Both the position numbers and the translations under genes were made by a program. Below are positions 22,080-32,344 of a stretch of 64,000 bases of DNA, piece after piece (position 1 is the stretch's first letter; every line of letters begins with the position of its first letter). Under the pieces are notes generated by a model, which saw only the letters and a list, made by a program, of their open reading frames with translations, searched no databases and was not told the origin of the DNA. This stretch comes from Effrenium voratum (Eukaryota > Sar > Dinophyceae > Suessiales > Symbiodiniaceae): assembly GCA_963377175.1 (NCBI GenBank), contig CAUJNA010002112.1, positions 547,497 to 611,496 of the forward strand, written 5' to 3'.

Positions 22080-22970
22080 AAGAATGCCTTGTGGGGACCG
22101 GGGAAGATCGCTTTTCCAGTATCACAAGAGAAGGAGCTGATCTACACCGCTATCCAAACTGCAGTTTCTTGACCCATGCAGTTCTTAAAAAGACGTTGAA
22201 CCGAGCCACTGGCCAAGAAGGCAACGTAAAAAGCCAAATGGGTTGGTTTTATCCTTGGTCTGGGGTGTTCCAAAGGAACTTCGCATTCAAAACTGCCCCA
22301 AAAAGGGCACCCCCCAAACGGTTAACCCAACGGGGAAAATTTACCTCCATGCTATTCGTATGTTCGTCGCCTTTACGATACCAAATATAGGGGTGTCCTT
22401 TTTGAGGGTACCCAGTTGTTCGCGGCGGTTTGAAAGGAATTCCTGAGGAAAACAAAAAGCCACCATTATCTTTTTGGGGGGCATCCCTTCAAAAAGACAC
22501 GCGCTCATGTATGTATATATATATATATATGTGGGGTACCCCCCCCCCAATGGGCTCAGTTGCTTTCCTGTTTCCCCCTCTTCTTTCTATTTTTACTTCT
22601 GTACTTGCTTCATTTGTTTATGTTTCCTGTTTTTATTTACCTTTTCAGTGTTTTATTTATTTTGTTTTTTCTTTTTCACTTTGTGCTTTTGCTTTTCGTA
22701 CTTTTGGATCATTGGCTCCAGAAATTTGCTCTTTTTCCCTGACATGTCTACTTTCGGGTCATGGGGCTCCAGATCTTGCTTGGACCTTTCTCTTGTTTTT
22801 GTTTTTTTTTGGGGGGGGCCATTCATTGGCTCCTTTTTTTTCTCACTTGGTTGCGCTGGGCCATTCATTGGCTCCAGGTTTGTTTGCTTTTTTTTTGTGG
22901 CCCGCGGCGCCATAATTTTTACGTGTTCTCACTTCCGGGCCACTGGCTCCAACATGTCTCGCGGTTTTGT
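22080..22970. other. Intron stretch with T-rich block
   Basis: From 22,560 the + strand is strongly T-rich, so the + frame is full of Phe and the opposite strand is Lys-rich; no exon detected. A GGTGTCCTTTTTGAGGGTAC repeat lies at 22,391. Confidence 0.5.
22508..22532. repeat. AT microsatellite
   Basis: TATATATA run followed by a C8 tract. Confidence 0.85.
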
Positions 22971-23100
22971 ATCGGTACTGTTGGTGTGGCCAAAAAAACT
23001 TGTTGTTTTTTGGCAGACCTGTAAAAATGAACAGAACCAAAAAACTAAAAAACAAAAACAACCGGGGAAAAAAAAAGAAACATGCCAAGAACAGTGAAGC
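22970..23100. repeat. Dispersed repeat shared with 41.73 kb
   Basis: TGGCCAAAAAAACTTGTTGT, GCAGACCTGTAAAAATGAAC and AAAACTAAAAAACAAAAACA match 41,730-41,822. Confidence 0.7.
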
Positions 23101-23149
23101 TGCTGTTTTGTATCTATCCAAACCTCAGCTTTGCATGGCCAAGTGTAGG

Positions 23150-24140
23150 GTGTAGGGTTTGGGGTTTATTGACCCACGTTTACAGGAATCGGACTTACTT
23201 CTCGTAGATGCTTGTTCCATGAAGTTCAGTGGACACATGCTTCTTTGTTGAAATAACCGCACTGGTTTTGCTTGTGTGGTGTTTTTTTTGCTTGGAATTC
23301 AAAGTATTCAATAAGGATTAACAATCAAAACCTCAAATAGATGTCTTGTCTCAAAATAGAATTGAAAGCTGATTTTAAAGGACATTTTTCCAATTTCGTG
23401 CTTGTTCAATTTTCTCATTAGAATTGAAATGGAATTCAATACGGAACAAACCCTAGTAGAGTTTGTAGTTTAAAGATAACTTACATAGGATGTCTGATGT
23501 CCTTGCCGAACAAGATGTGTAATCAACATTTCCATCTGAAACTAGATGTTCAAACGTGTTGATTTGTTGGCATAGTGTCATGTTCTTTTTTAAGGACATA
23601 AGTCTAATAGAATGTCTATAGTTAAAAGATAATTTGCATAGGTGTTTTAAAAGACGGTTCATAACATTTGAAAGTCGTATTTCAAATTAAATGTACGAAA
23701 GGATGTCCTTTTCCGTGATGATTTGTTCAATCTTCTAATTAGAACTTAGATAGAAACTATAAGTGAACAACGCCTAATATAATTTCTAGACTTAAGCATG
23801 TTTCGAATAGGATGTCCGTTTTGAAGAACATTGCTATTTGGGATTCTTAGTTCAAAATATATTTTAAAGAGAACGCCCTTTCTCGGGATATTGTTTCTCC
23901 ACTTTATATTTAGGATTAACTGGAATCCAAAACAGTTTTAATTCAGCAAAGGACAATCCAAATAGGACTGCCTTTTCAATTAAAAGTGCATAATTGGAAA
24001 GATTTTGAAGGCCATTTCCTTGCTTAGGGTGAGCTCATGCTGGTCAAGTCGCATTGGGCATTCCAAATAAAACAACTGCATTCCATCTCCAAAATAGCCT
24101 TCAAACAGCAACACGACATATCCATCGCGGGGGAGGGGGG
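23150..24140. repeat. AT-rich block of diverged tandem units
   Basis: Phrases such as TAGAATTGAAATGGAATTCA, GTTTAAAGATAACTTACATA and GGATGTC/GGACATCC recur at irregular 150-300 base intervals (about 23,405, 23,605, 23,727, 23,895). The composition differs sharply from all neighbours. No coding or RNA signal found. Confidence 0.6.
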
Positions 24141-24144
24141 TTAC

Positions 24145-24182
24145 ATATATATATATATGTATATATATAAATATATATATTT
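24145..24182. repeat. AT microsatellite
   Basis: ATATATAT with two interruptions, left of family E. Confidence 0.85.
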
Positions 24183-24257
24183 CTAGTGCTACCTTCCCCA
24201 TCCTTTCCAAGGATCCTTCTTTCTTGAAAAGAATGGGAAAGGAATCAACCCTTAGAA
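24183..24257. repeat. Family E element, internal deletion
   Basis: CTAGTGCTACCTTCCCCATC to GGAATCAACCCTTAG; the middle is missing. Confidence 0.75.
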
Positions 24258-24344
24258 TATTGGCAACAGACTGCACTGGGGAAAGGCGCCTGCGCCTACC
24301 GTGCGCCAAGACTGGGATCCACTGCGCAAACAAGCCCCAAGACT

Positions 24345-24411
24345 GGGCTGCCCGTTTTCTGATCCCTTGTAAAAAGTCCACAACTTGTGGGTTAAACTAT
24401 ACGACGAGTGG
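24345..24411. repeat. Family J repeat, left half split by the element
   Basis: CTGATCCCTTGTAAAAAGTC and ACTTGTGGGTTAAACTA match the first half of the family J copy at 835-960; the second half resumes after 32,686. Confidence 0.75.
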
Positions 24412-24429
24412 CCCGGAAGCATAGAGGCA

Positions 24430-25345
24430 AGTTGATGCAGGTGAGGTAACTCTCGCAAAGTTAGCATGAGGAGTTGGCAGGCGAAGCAATTCTCAAAAAG
24501 TTGGCATGAGAAGCTGGCAGGTTAAGTAACTCTCGAATAGTTGGCTGGCAAAGTTGGCGGGTGAAGTAATTCTCGCAAAGTTGACATGAGAAGTTGGCAG
24601 GCGAAGTAACTCAAGAGAAAAGTTGGCATGAGAAGTTGGCAGGTGAAATAACTCTCAAAGAGTTGGCATGAGAAGTTGGCAGGTGAAGTAACTCTCGAAA
24701 AGTTGGCGTGAGAAGCTGGCAGGTGAAGTAATTCTCGAAAAGTTGGCACGAGAAGATGGCGCGTGAAGTAACTCTCGAAAAGTTGGCGTGAGAAGCCGGC
24801 AGGTGAAGTAACTTTCGAAAAGTTAGCATGAGAAGTTGGCAGGCGAAGTAATTCTCGAAAAGTTGGCGCGAGAAGTTGGCAGGCGAAGTAACTCTCGAAA
24901 AGTTGGCAGGCGATGTTGGCAGGTGAAGTACCTCTCGAAAAGTTGGCATGAGAAGCTGGCAGGTGAAGTAATTTTTCGAAAAGTTGCCACGAGAGGTTGG
25001 CAGATAAAGTATTTCTCGAAAAGTTGGCATGAGAAGTTGGCAGGTGAAGTAATTCTCGAAAAGTTGGCAGGTGAAGTTGCCACGAGAGGTTGGCAGGTAA
25101 AGTATTTCTCGAAAAGTTGGCATGAGAAGTTGGCAGGTAAAGTAATTCTCGAAAAGTTGGCATGAGAAGCTCGCAGGTGTAGTAACTCTCGAAAAGTTGG
25201 CATGATAAGCTCGCAGGTGAAGTAACTCCTCGAAAAGTTGGCACGAGAAGTTGGCAGGTGAAGTAACTCTCGAAAAGGTGGCATGAGAAGCTGGCAGGTG
25301 AAGTAATTCTCGAAGTTTCGGCATGAGAAACTGGCAGGTGAAGTA
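24430..25345. repeat. 40-bp tandem array, left arm
   Basis: About 23 imperfect copies of a 40-bp unit containing AAGTTGGCATGAGAAG and GGTGAAGTAACTCTCG. Because 40 is not a multiple of three and the unit has no stop in some frames, long open frames of about 240 codons arise on the minus strand; these are artefacts. Confidence 0.95.
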
Positions 25346-25399
25346 ATTAACCCTCAAAAAGCTGGAGCGGCGGAGGCGCTCCGCGTGCTACATTTGCAA

Positions 25400-25640
25400 T
25401 TTACAGTTGCGATTTTCCAGCCATTTGTATCTAAAAGTTGCGATTTTCCAGCCGGAGCTGCGGGAGCACGCTCCGCGTACTACGTCTGTACTTAAAAAGT
25501 GCGATTTTCCAGCCGGAGCTGCAGCAGCCTCCGCGTACTACGTCTGTACTTAAAAGTTGCGATTTTCCAGCCGGAGCTGCAGGAGCACGCTCCGCGTACT
25601 ACGTTTGTACTTAAAAGCTGCGATTTTCAAGCCGGAGCTG
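25400..25640. repeat. 58-61 bp tandem repeat
   Basis: Four to five units beginning GCGATTTTCCAGCCGGAGCT (25,410, 25,440, 25,501, 25,559, 25,620). The last unit runs into the tRNA-like sequence. A shortened version precedes the second tRNA-like copy near 31,300. Confidence 0.85.
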
Positions 25641-25642
25641 CC

Positions 25643-25714
25643 GCGGACCAGGGGGGAATCGAACCCGGGACCGCGGGATTGCGAAAGCAGGCGCGCACAC
25701 CACGAGACAACTTC
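25643..25714 (-). other. tRNA-like sequence, copy 1
   Basis: On the minus strand the 3' part reads CCGGGTTCGATTCCCC (T-arm, box B), preceded about 35 bases earlier by TTGTCTCGTGGT (box A-like). The 3' acceptor half has no matching 5' strand and the anticodon stem does not pair, so this is a tRNA relic or SINE head, not a functional tRNA. It may supply an internal RNA polymerase III promoter. Confidence 0.6.
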
Positions 25715-25741
25715 CAAAAGCCGTTTCGCGAGCAAGAAAAT

Positions 25742-26325
25742 CGCACGGCGCCACAGCGAGAGCGCTTCGACACGCACGATCTCCGCAGAGGGTTCATCGG
25801 GCTCAAGACAGATGCGCACGGCGCCACAGCGAGAGCGATCCGACACGCACGATCCCCGCAGAGGGTTCATCGGGCTCAAGACAAATTCGCACGGCGCCAC
25901 AGCGAGAGCGCTTCGACACGCACGATCTCCGCAGAGGGTTCGCCAAGGTCAAGACAAATTCGCACGGCGCCACAGCGAGAGCGCTTCGACACGCACGATC
26001 TCCGCAGAGGGTTCGCCAAGGTCAAGACAAATTCGCACGGCGCCACAGCGAGAGCGCTTCGACACGCACGATCTCCGCAGAGGGTTCGCCGCGCTCAAGA
26101 CAAATTCGCACGGCGCCACAGCGAGAGCGCTTCGACACGCACGATCTCCGCAGAGGGTTCGCCAAGGTCAAGACAAATTCGCACGGCGCCACAGCGAGAG
26201 CGCTTCGACACGCACGATCTCCGCAGAGGGTTCGCCGGGCTCAAGACAAATTCGCACGGCGCCACAGCGAGAGCGCTTCGACACGCACGATCTCCGCAGA
26301 GGGGTGCGTTTCGTAAGCTCCCGTC
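25742..26325. repeat. 73-bp tandem array 1
   Basis: Eight head-to-tail 73-bp units, each starting CGCACGGCGCCACAGCGAGA (25,742, 25,815, 25,888 and so on to 26,253). Units differ at few positions. The length equals that of a mature tRNA, and a tRNA-like sequence lies 30 bases away, but the unit itself does not fold as one. Open frames of up to 281 codons here come from repetition. Confidence 0.95.
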
Positions 26326-26344
26326 GGGCCTACCCCCGCCATAA

Positions 26345-26665
26345 AAAGAAGAAGAATTAAGAGTCGAGATGTGAAGGTAGAACAGAAAAGTTAGCTTGTG
26401 TTTTTAGGATAGTGAAGTAACACCCGACAAATTAGCTTGTGCTTTTAGTAGAATGAGATAACAGCCGAAAAGTTGACATGAGAAGTTGGCAGGTGAAGTA
26501 ACTCTCAAAAAGTTGACATGAGAAGTAGTTGGCAGGTGAAGTAACTCTCGACAAGTTGGCATGAGAAGTTGGCAGGTGAAGTAACTCTCGACAAGTTGGC
26601 ATGAGAAGTTGGCAGGTGAAGTAACTCTCGACAAGTTGGCATGAGAAGTTGGCAGGTGAAGTTGC
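26345..26665. repeat. Tail and 40-bp array, middle
   Basis: A unique tail (GAGTCGAGATGTGAAGGTAG) followed by degenerate then near-perfect 40-bp units, in the same orientation as the left arm. Nearly identical to 32,360-32,640. Confidence 0.85.
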
Positions 26666-26705
26666 AGCCGCTTTTAGAAGAAGAACCCTTCGCAATGCTT
26701 CCGGG
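26661..26705. repeat. Internal copy of the element's right end
   Basis: GCAGCCGCTTTTAGAAGAAG through ATGCTTCCGGG is the same as the true right end at 32,642-32,686. Its presence inside shows that the composite contains at least two end-bearing units. Confidence 0.85.
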
Positions 26706-26769
26706 AAAAAACACAAAAACAAAGACAAGGAATGCACAAAAATGTTAGACATCGAGCAGACGCCTCGAC

Positions 26770-27187
26770 CCTTGCTTGGATCACGCTCCAGGGCACACGC
26801 AATGAGTGCAATCTGCAAGTGCCTTGCCAGAGCCTCAACTGGCTGCAAATCCACACTGCCAGGAACTGCAGTTACATCTTTGCCAGCGCGAGGCAACGAT
26901 GCTTCAAACTCACCAAAGGCCGATAAACACGGCGTCGTCCATGCGATGATCTGCTGCTTGATCTGTGCCTCGCTGCAGTGGCGACCCGCCAAGCGATCTT
27001 CTGCCATCCCTAATAGCCAAGCCAAAAGACTGGCGCGACGCTGCTTGGAGGGCAGCTCAGTCTCGAGCAGCGCAGCATCAACTGGCAGACCAGCGCGGTC
27101 GGACCGCACGCATGACCAGATCCAACGCCAGCCGCGCTCAGGGAAAGCGTCGTCTGCAAGAACATCACGGCCAGCCGCTGACGCAGC
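26770..27187 (-). CDS. Element gene, 3' exon
   Basis: After a GTGGTAG acceptor: AASAAGRDVLADDAFPERGW, then RWIWSCVRSDRAGLPVDAAL and on to VPGSVDLQPVEALARHLQIA and LIACALERDPSKGRG. About 139 codons with helical, charged content and no stop. The frame stays open past the internal element end into the 40-bp array (stop at 26,432), so a donor near GTCTGC at about 26,770 or a read-through terminus is assumed. Family not recognised. Confidence 0.55.
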
Positions 27188-27648
27188 CTACCACAACTGA
27201 TAGACCGAAACCAAAGAAAACCTTGCCTCAGGCGGAGATTAGCCAACATGATGCTAGGCCTGTGAAATTTGATGATGTTCTAGGACTTCTAAGATGAGCT
27301 GGAGCTGCTAGCCCTGTAAAAGATGTCTGTGCGCAATCCCAGTGAGAACAGGTAAGCAACTGTCGACAAAAGCAAGTGTTTTAAAAAGCCATGCCTCTGC
27401 TCTGGAAGAAGGCGAACGCACAAAAGAATAAGGCGAACGCTCCAAAGCCTCTTACATTCAGGGAAACGCTGTTGACAAAAACATTCTTTTGAGCAAGCCC
27501 TCGTCTGTTCGCGCAAACACTGCTGACAAGAAACACATTCTTCACAATCCCCGGGAGAAAAGGTAAGCAACCGTCAACAAAAACAAGCGCTTTTCCTCTG
27601 TTCGCGCGAACACTGTTGACAAGAAACAAGTGCTTTGGAAAACCATGC

Positions 27649-27906
27649 CTCTGCGCTGGAAGGAGGACACAGAGATTCGACCAAGACAGCAAGCAGCTGG
27701 CCCTTGGTGCGCTGCTGGCCAGACGTGGGGTCCCTCTGCGAAACGCCTAGGCCGGCTCCAAAGGAGCGAAGCCTTGCCGCCGTCATGGAGCCATCCAGCT
27801 CGGCCCGGAGCCAGTCAGAACCTCGTGCTTCTGCTTCGGCTCGCAAGTGCTGTGCATCGGGAAGACCATGCCCAGAACTCGCTACAGCTGTCGAAGACGA
27901 AGTGGC
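27649..27906 (-). CDS. Element gene, SAP-like repeat exon A
   Basis: Exactly 258 nt, phase 0 at both ends. Reads ATSSSTAVASSGHGLPDAQH, LRAEAEARGSDWLRAELDGS, MTAARLRSFGAGLGVSQRDP, TSGQQRTKGQLLAVLVESLC. The part LRSFGAGLGV...G....KGQLL..LV fits the helix-loop-helix of a SAP-type nucleic-acid-binding motif. Acceptor GCGCAG, GC donor GCATGG. Confidence 0.65.
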
Positions 27907-28263
27907 CTGCGCTCTTATCACATAGTTCTTGAACACGCACAAAAGAGTAAGGCGACCAGCCTCTTACATTCAGGGAAACACTGTTGACAAAAACATTCTT
28001 TCGAGCAAGCCCTCCTCTGTCCGCTACGCGCGCTGAAAGACACGCTCCGGTATCTCAAGGCTTGTCGTGAACAAGTTGCGCATTGAGGGTGCCAATAGAG
28101 CTAAGCAATAAAACCAAACTTGTGGGGTCTACTTGTAGCTGCGAAACCAGGCCTCTGCGTCAGGTCGGGAAGGTACGCAACACCATGGAAATAAACAAGC
28201 CATCTACACACAGTTCAAACATCCCCACAATTCGGCGGTATATTTCCAAAAGCGACACCATGC

Positions 28264-28521
28264 CTCTGCGATGGCGGAAGGGCGCAAAGCTGCCACCAAA
28301 GCATCAAGCAGCTGACCCTGGGCGCGCTGCTGTCCAGTGGTGGGATCCCTCTGGGGAACATCCAAGCCAGCTGCAAAGGAGCGAAGCTGGCCCCGCGGCA
28401 TTGAGCTTTCCAGCTCGGACCGCAGCCATTCCTCGCCACGCGCAACTGCTTCAGCCCGTAAATGCTCTGCGTCAGGAAGGCCATCCCCAGGACTCGCAGC
28501 AGCTGTGGAAGACGAAGTTGC
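28264..28521 (-). CDS. Element gene, SAP-like repeat exon B
   Basis: 258 nt; variant module with GDGLPDAEHLRAEAVARGEE, LRSFAAGLDVPQRDPTTGQQ and AQGQLLDALVAALRPS. Same acceptor and donor as exon A. Confidence 0.65.
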
Positions 28522-28677
28522 CTGCGCTCGTACAACATAGTTCTTACACACGCACAAAGAGCAAGGCAACCAGCTTCTTACATTCAGGGAAACACTGTTG
28601 ACAAAAACATTCTTTCGAGCAATCCTCTGTTCGTGCGAACACTGTTGACAAGAAACAAGTGCTTTGGAAAACCATGC

Positions 28678-28935
28678 CTCTGCGCTGGAAGGAGGACACA
28701 GAGATTCGACCAAGACAGCAAGCAGCTGGCCCTTGGTGCGCTGCTGGCCAGACGTGGGGTCCCTCTGCGAAACGCCTAGGCCGGCTCCAAAGGAGCGAAG
28801 CCTTGCCGCCGTCATGGAGCCATCCAGCTCGGCCCGGAGCCAGTCAGAACCTCGTGCTTCTGCTTCGGCTCGCAAGTGCTGTGCATCGGGAAGACCATGC
28901 CCAGAACTCGCTACAGCTGTCGAAGACGAAGTGGC
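28678..28935 (-). CDS. Element gene, SAP-like repeat exon C
   Basis: 258 nt, identical in protein to exon A, from which it differs by a 1,029-base shift. It arose by the tandem duplication described at 27,605. Confidence 0.65.
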
Positions 28936-29292
28936 CTGCGCTCTTATCACATAGTTCTTGAACACGCACAAAAGAGTAAGGCGACCAGCCTCTTACATTC
29001 AGGGAAACACTGTTGACAAAAACATTCTTTCGAGCAAGCCCTCCTCTGTCCGCTACGCGCGCTGAAAGACACGCTCCGGTATCTCAAGGCTTGTCGTGAA
29101 CAAGTTGCGCATTGAGGGTGCCAAAAGAGCTAAGCAATAAAACCAAACTTGTGGGGTCTACTTGTAGCTGCGAAACCAGGCCTCTGCGTCAGGTCGGGAA
29201 GGTACGCAACACCATGGAAATAAACAAGCCATCTACACACAGTTCAAACATCCCCACAATTCGGCGGTATATTTTCAAAAGCGACACCATGC

Positions 29293-29550
29293 CTCTGCGA
29301 TGGCGGAAGGGCACAAAGCTGCCACCAAAGCATCAAGCAGCTGACCCTTGGCGCGCTGCTGTCCAGTGGTGGGATCCCTCAGGGGAACATCCAAGCCAGC
29401 TGCAAAGGAGCGAAGCTGGCCCCGCGGCATTGAGCTTTCCAGCTCGGACCGCAGCCATTCCTCGCCACGCGCAACTGCTTCAGCCCGTAAATGCTCTGCG
29501 TCAGGAAGGCCATCCCCAGAACTCGCAGCAGCTGTGGAAGACGAAGTTGC
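29293..29550 (-). CDS. Element gene, SAP-like repeat exon D
   Basis: 258 nt, nearly the same as exon B (1,029 bases away); differences include VPLRDPTTG for VPQRDPTTG and AKGQLL for AQGQLL. Confidence 0.65.
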
Positions 29551-29706
29551 CTGCGCTCTTACAACATAGTTCTTACACACGCACAAAGAGCAAGGCGACC
29601 AGCTTCTTACATTCAGGGAAACACTGTTGACAAAAACATTCTTTCGAGCAATCCTCTGTTCGTGCGAACACTGTTGACAAGAAACAAGTGCTTTGGAAAA
29701 CCATGC

Positions 29707-29964
29707 CTCTGCGCTGGAAGGAGGACACAAAAAGTTGACCAAGGCATCAAGCAGCTGGCCCTTGGTGCGCTGCTGGCCAGAAGCGGGGTCCCTCTTCTGC
29801 ACGCCAAGGCCGGCTCCAAAGGAGCGAAGCCTCTCCGCCGCCATGGAGCCGTCCAGCTCGGCCCGGAGCCAGTCAGACCCCCGTAGAGCTGCTTCGGCTC
29901 GCAGACGCTCTGCGTCAGGAAGGCCATCCCCAGAACTCGCAGCAGCTGTGGAAGACGAAGTTGC
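29707..29964 (-). CDS. Element gene, SAP-like repeat exon E
   Basis: 258 nt, a hybrid-looking module: its start matches exons B/D and its middle matches A/C (GDGLPDAERLRAEAALRGSD, LRSFGAGLGVQKRDPASGQQ). Suggests unequal crossing-over or gene conversion among the exons. Confidence 0.65.
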
Positions 29965-30210
29965 CTGCGCTCTTACAACATAGTTCTTACACACGCACAA
30001 AGAGCAAGGCGACCAGCTTCTTACATTCAGGGAAACACTGTTGACCAAAGCAATCTTTCGAGCAAGCCCTCCTCTGTCCGCTACGCGCGCTGAAAGACAC
30101 GCTCCGGTATCTAAAGGCTTGTCGTGAACGAGTTGAGCATTGAGGGTGCCAAAAAGAACTAAGCAATAAAACTAAACTTGTGGGGTCTACTTGTAACTGC
30201 GAAACCATGC

Positions 30211-30459
30211 CTCTGTGTCAGGTCGCGAACGTAGAGCTGCAACCACGGCTTCAAGCAGCTGGCTCTTGGAAAGCCGACTACCAGATGCGGGATCCCTCTG
30301 CTGCACGCCGAGGCCAGCTGCGAAGGCACGAAGCTTGTCCAGCTTCATCGAGCCATCCAGCTCAGCATGGAGCCAGTCTTGACCATGTACTGCTGCTTCA
30401 GCCCGTAAATGCTCAGCATCAGGAAGAGCATCCAAGGGATTCGCAGCCTGCTGCGCGCG
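30211..30459 (-). CDS. Element gene, SAP-like repeat exon F
   Basis: 249 nt and the most diverged module: RAQQAANPLDALPDAEHLRA, LRAFAAGLGVQQRDPASGSR, LSKSQLLEAVVAALRSRPD. A good acceptor (GTGTCTTTCAG) precedes it. It is the first module in transcription order. Confidence 0.65.
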
Positions 30460-30499
30460 CTGAAAGACACACGGTGGAAACCAACAGCGCAAGCCAAAA

Positions 30500-30782
30500 G
30501 TGGTAATTCCAAGAAACCAAGAGGGGTATGCGAAACAATCGTGCGCTCTCGCATGCCAACGTCCAGCCTGCGCACGTCGCTGGCGACCAGAATGCGACAT
30601 GGCAACACGACACGTCGGAAATACCCGCCAGCGCCGCGCGACTCTGATATCTTCTGGCCACCCGCTGTGTGTAACTGCTTTGACAAGATTGGTGCGCCAA
30701 GGAAACGAATCCGCACTTCGGAAGATGCGATCTGAGCGATGACACCTTCTACAGCACTAACACGGAGGACTGCCTTGAGCAT
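30500..30782 (-). CDS. Element gene, 5' exon
   Basis: Opens at ATG 30,782: MLKAVLRVSAVEGVIAQIAS, then VRIRFLGAPILSKQLHTAGG, YFRRVVLPCRILVASDVRRL and DVGMRERTIVSHTPL. The frame is also open a little upstream. Spacing to exon F is about 40-60 bases, a short intron. No family recognised; the sequence is beta-rich and basic. Confidence 0.5.
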
Positions 30783-30989
30783 GAATGCACGTGCAAGCAG
30801 CAACGACAAGCGACAGCAACCTCATGGAGCACCCCTCCAAAAAATGAAGCATAGCACCAACACAAAGAAGCCGTGTCGCCCTAATCAACTGTCGCCGCAA
30901 ACATTCTCTGGGCAAGCTCCGCTACTGAGACACTCATGACATCCAAGCTTCGGCTACTATTGCTCTTGTCAGCTGCCTATCACTCCAAA

Positions 30990-31295
30990 ATCCAACTGCG
31001 CATGTTTATTTTACAAGCCAATTACAAAAGCCAACTGCCCAATCTCACTTCACAAGCCAATGACAACTGCCAACTGCCCAATCTCACTTCACAAGCCAAA
31101 TGCACTGTCCCAAAACACAAGCCAAATTTTCGAGTGTTACTTCACTATCCTAAAGCGCAAGCTAACTTCTCGGGCGTTTCTTCGGCATCGGAAAGCGCAA
31201 GTATTTTTTTCAGGCGTTACTTCACTATGCAAAAAATTGCAAGCCGACTTTTCCTTTTCTACCTTCTCTTCTCGATTCTGAGTTCTTTCTTCTTT
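30990..31295. repeat. Inverted element tail
   Basis: Contains AGTGTTACTTCACTATCCTA and related phrases that are the reverse complement of the tail near 26,345-26,480. It faces the left arm, so the two could serve as long subterminal inverted repeats. Confidence 0.75.
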
Positions 31296-31371
31296 TTCCG
31301 GCGGAGCTGGGGAGACGCTCTCCGCGCACTACTTTTGTACTTCAAACTTACGATTTTCGCGCCGGAGCTGG

Positions 31372-31441
31372 CGCGGACCAGGGGGGATCGAACCTGCGAC
31401 GCCGCGATTGCGAAAGCAGGCGCGCAAACCATGAGACAACT
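31372..31441 (-). other. tRNA-like sequence, copy 2
   Basis: Box B is perfect here (GGTTCGATCCC) and box A-like TTGTCTCATGG lies 34 bases upstream on the minus strand, a normal polymerase III spacing. The cloverleaf does not close. Confidence 0.62.
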
Positions 31442-31479
31442 TTCAAAGGGTATTTGCGAGTAGCGACAGCAAGAGAATT

Positions 31480-32325
31480 CGCACGGCGCCACAGCGAGCG
31501 GTTTCGACACGCACGATCCCCGCAAAGGGTCTGCCAAGGTCAAGGCAGATTCGCCCGGGACCACAGCGAGAGCGATCCGACACGCGCGATCCCCGCAGAG
31601 GGTTCATCGGGCTCACGACAGCTTCGCACGGAACCACGGCGAGGGCAATCCGACACGCGCGATCCCCGCAGAGGGTGCGCCAAGGTCAAGACAGATTCGC
31701 ACGGGGCCACAGCGAGAGCGATCCGACACGCAGGATCCCCGCAGAGGGTGCGCCAAGGTCAAGACAATTCGCACGGGACCACAGCGAGAGCGCTTCGACA
31801 CGCACGATCCCCGCAGAGGGTGCGCCAAGGTCAAGACAGATTCGCACGGGGCCACAGCGAGAGCGCTTGGACACGCACGATCTCCGCAGAGGGTTCGCCG
31901 CGACCAAGACAAATTCGCACGGCGCCGCAGCGAGAGCGCTTCGACGCGCAGATCTCCGCAGAGGGTTCGCCAAGGTCAAGACAAATTCGCACGGCGCCAC
32001 AGCGAGAGCGCTTCGACACGCACGATCTCCGCAGAGGGTTCAAGACAAATTCGCACGGCGCCACAGCGAGAGCGCTTCGACACGCACGATCTCCGCAGAG
32101 GGTTCGCCGCGCTCAAGACAAATTCGCACGGCGCCACAGCGAGAGCGCTTCGACACGCACGATCTCCGCAGAGGGTTCGCCAAGGTCAAGACAAATTCGC
32201 ACGGCGCCACAGCGAGAGCGCTTCGACACGCACGATCTCCGCAGAGGGTTCGCCGCGCTCAAGACAAATTCGCACGGCGCCACAGCGAGAGCGCTTCGAC
32301 ACGCACGATCTCCGCAGAGGGGTGC
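31480..32325. repeat. 73-bp tandem array 2
   Basis: About 11-12 units of the same 73-bp repeat. The left units are more diverged (GGGACCACAG, CGATCCCCGC) than the right ones, and two are shortened (near 31,940 and 32,040). Open frames up to 312 codons are artefacts. Confidence 0.95.
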
Positions 32326-32344
32326 GTTTCGTAAGCTCCTGTCG

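Larger units (their letters stand above)
27605..29662. repeat. 1,029-bp tandem duplication
   Basis: 27,605-28,633 and 28,634-29,662 are almost identical, each holding two module exons and their introns. The near-identity marks it as recent compared with the divergence among the other modules. Confidence 0.9.

Noticed and set aside
24522..25357. Minus-strand frames of 240-248 codons rich in Phe, Leu and Pro
   Set aside because: Translation of the 40-bp array; all three frames give similar strings.
25643..25714. Functional tRNA gene on the minus strand
   Set aside because: T-arm and box A are present but acceptor and anticodon stems do not pair.
24430..26325. Possible CRISPR array
   Set aside because: Units are directly adjacent without unique spacers, and the context is eukaryotic.
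25499..26360. Open frames of 267-281 codons on the + strand
   Set aside because: They run through the 73-bp array; the protein is the same unit read in rotating frames, so it is a repeat artefact.
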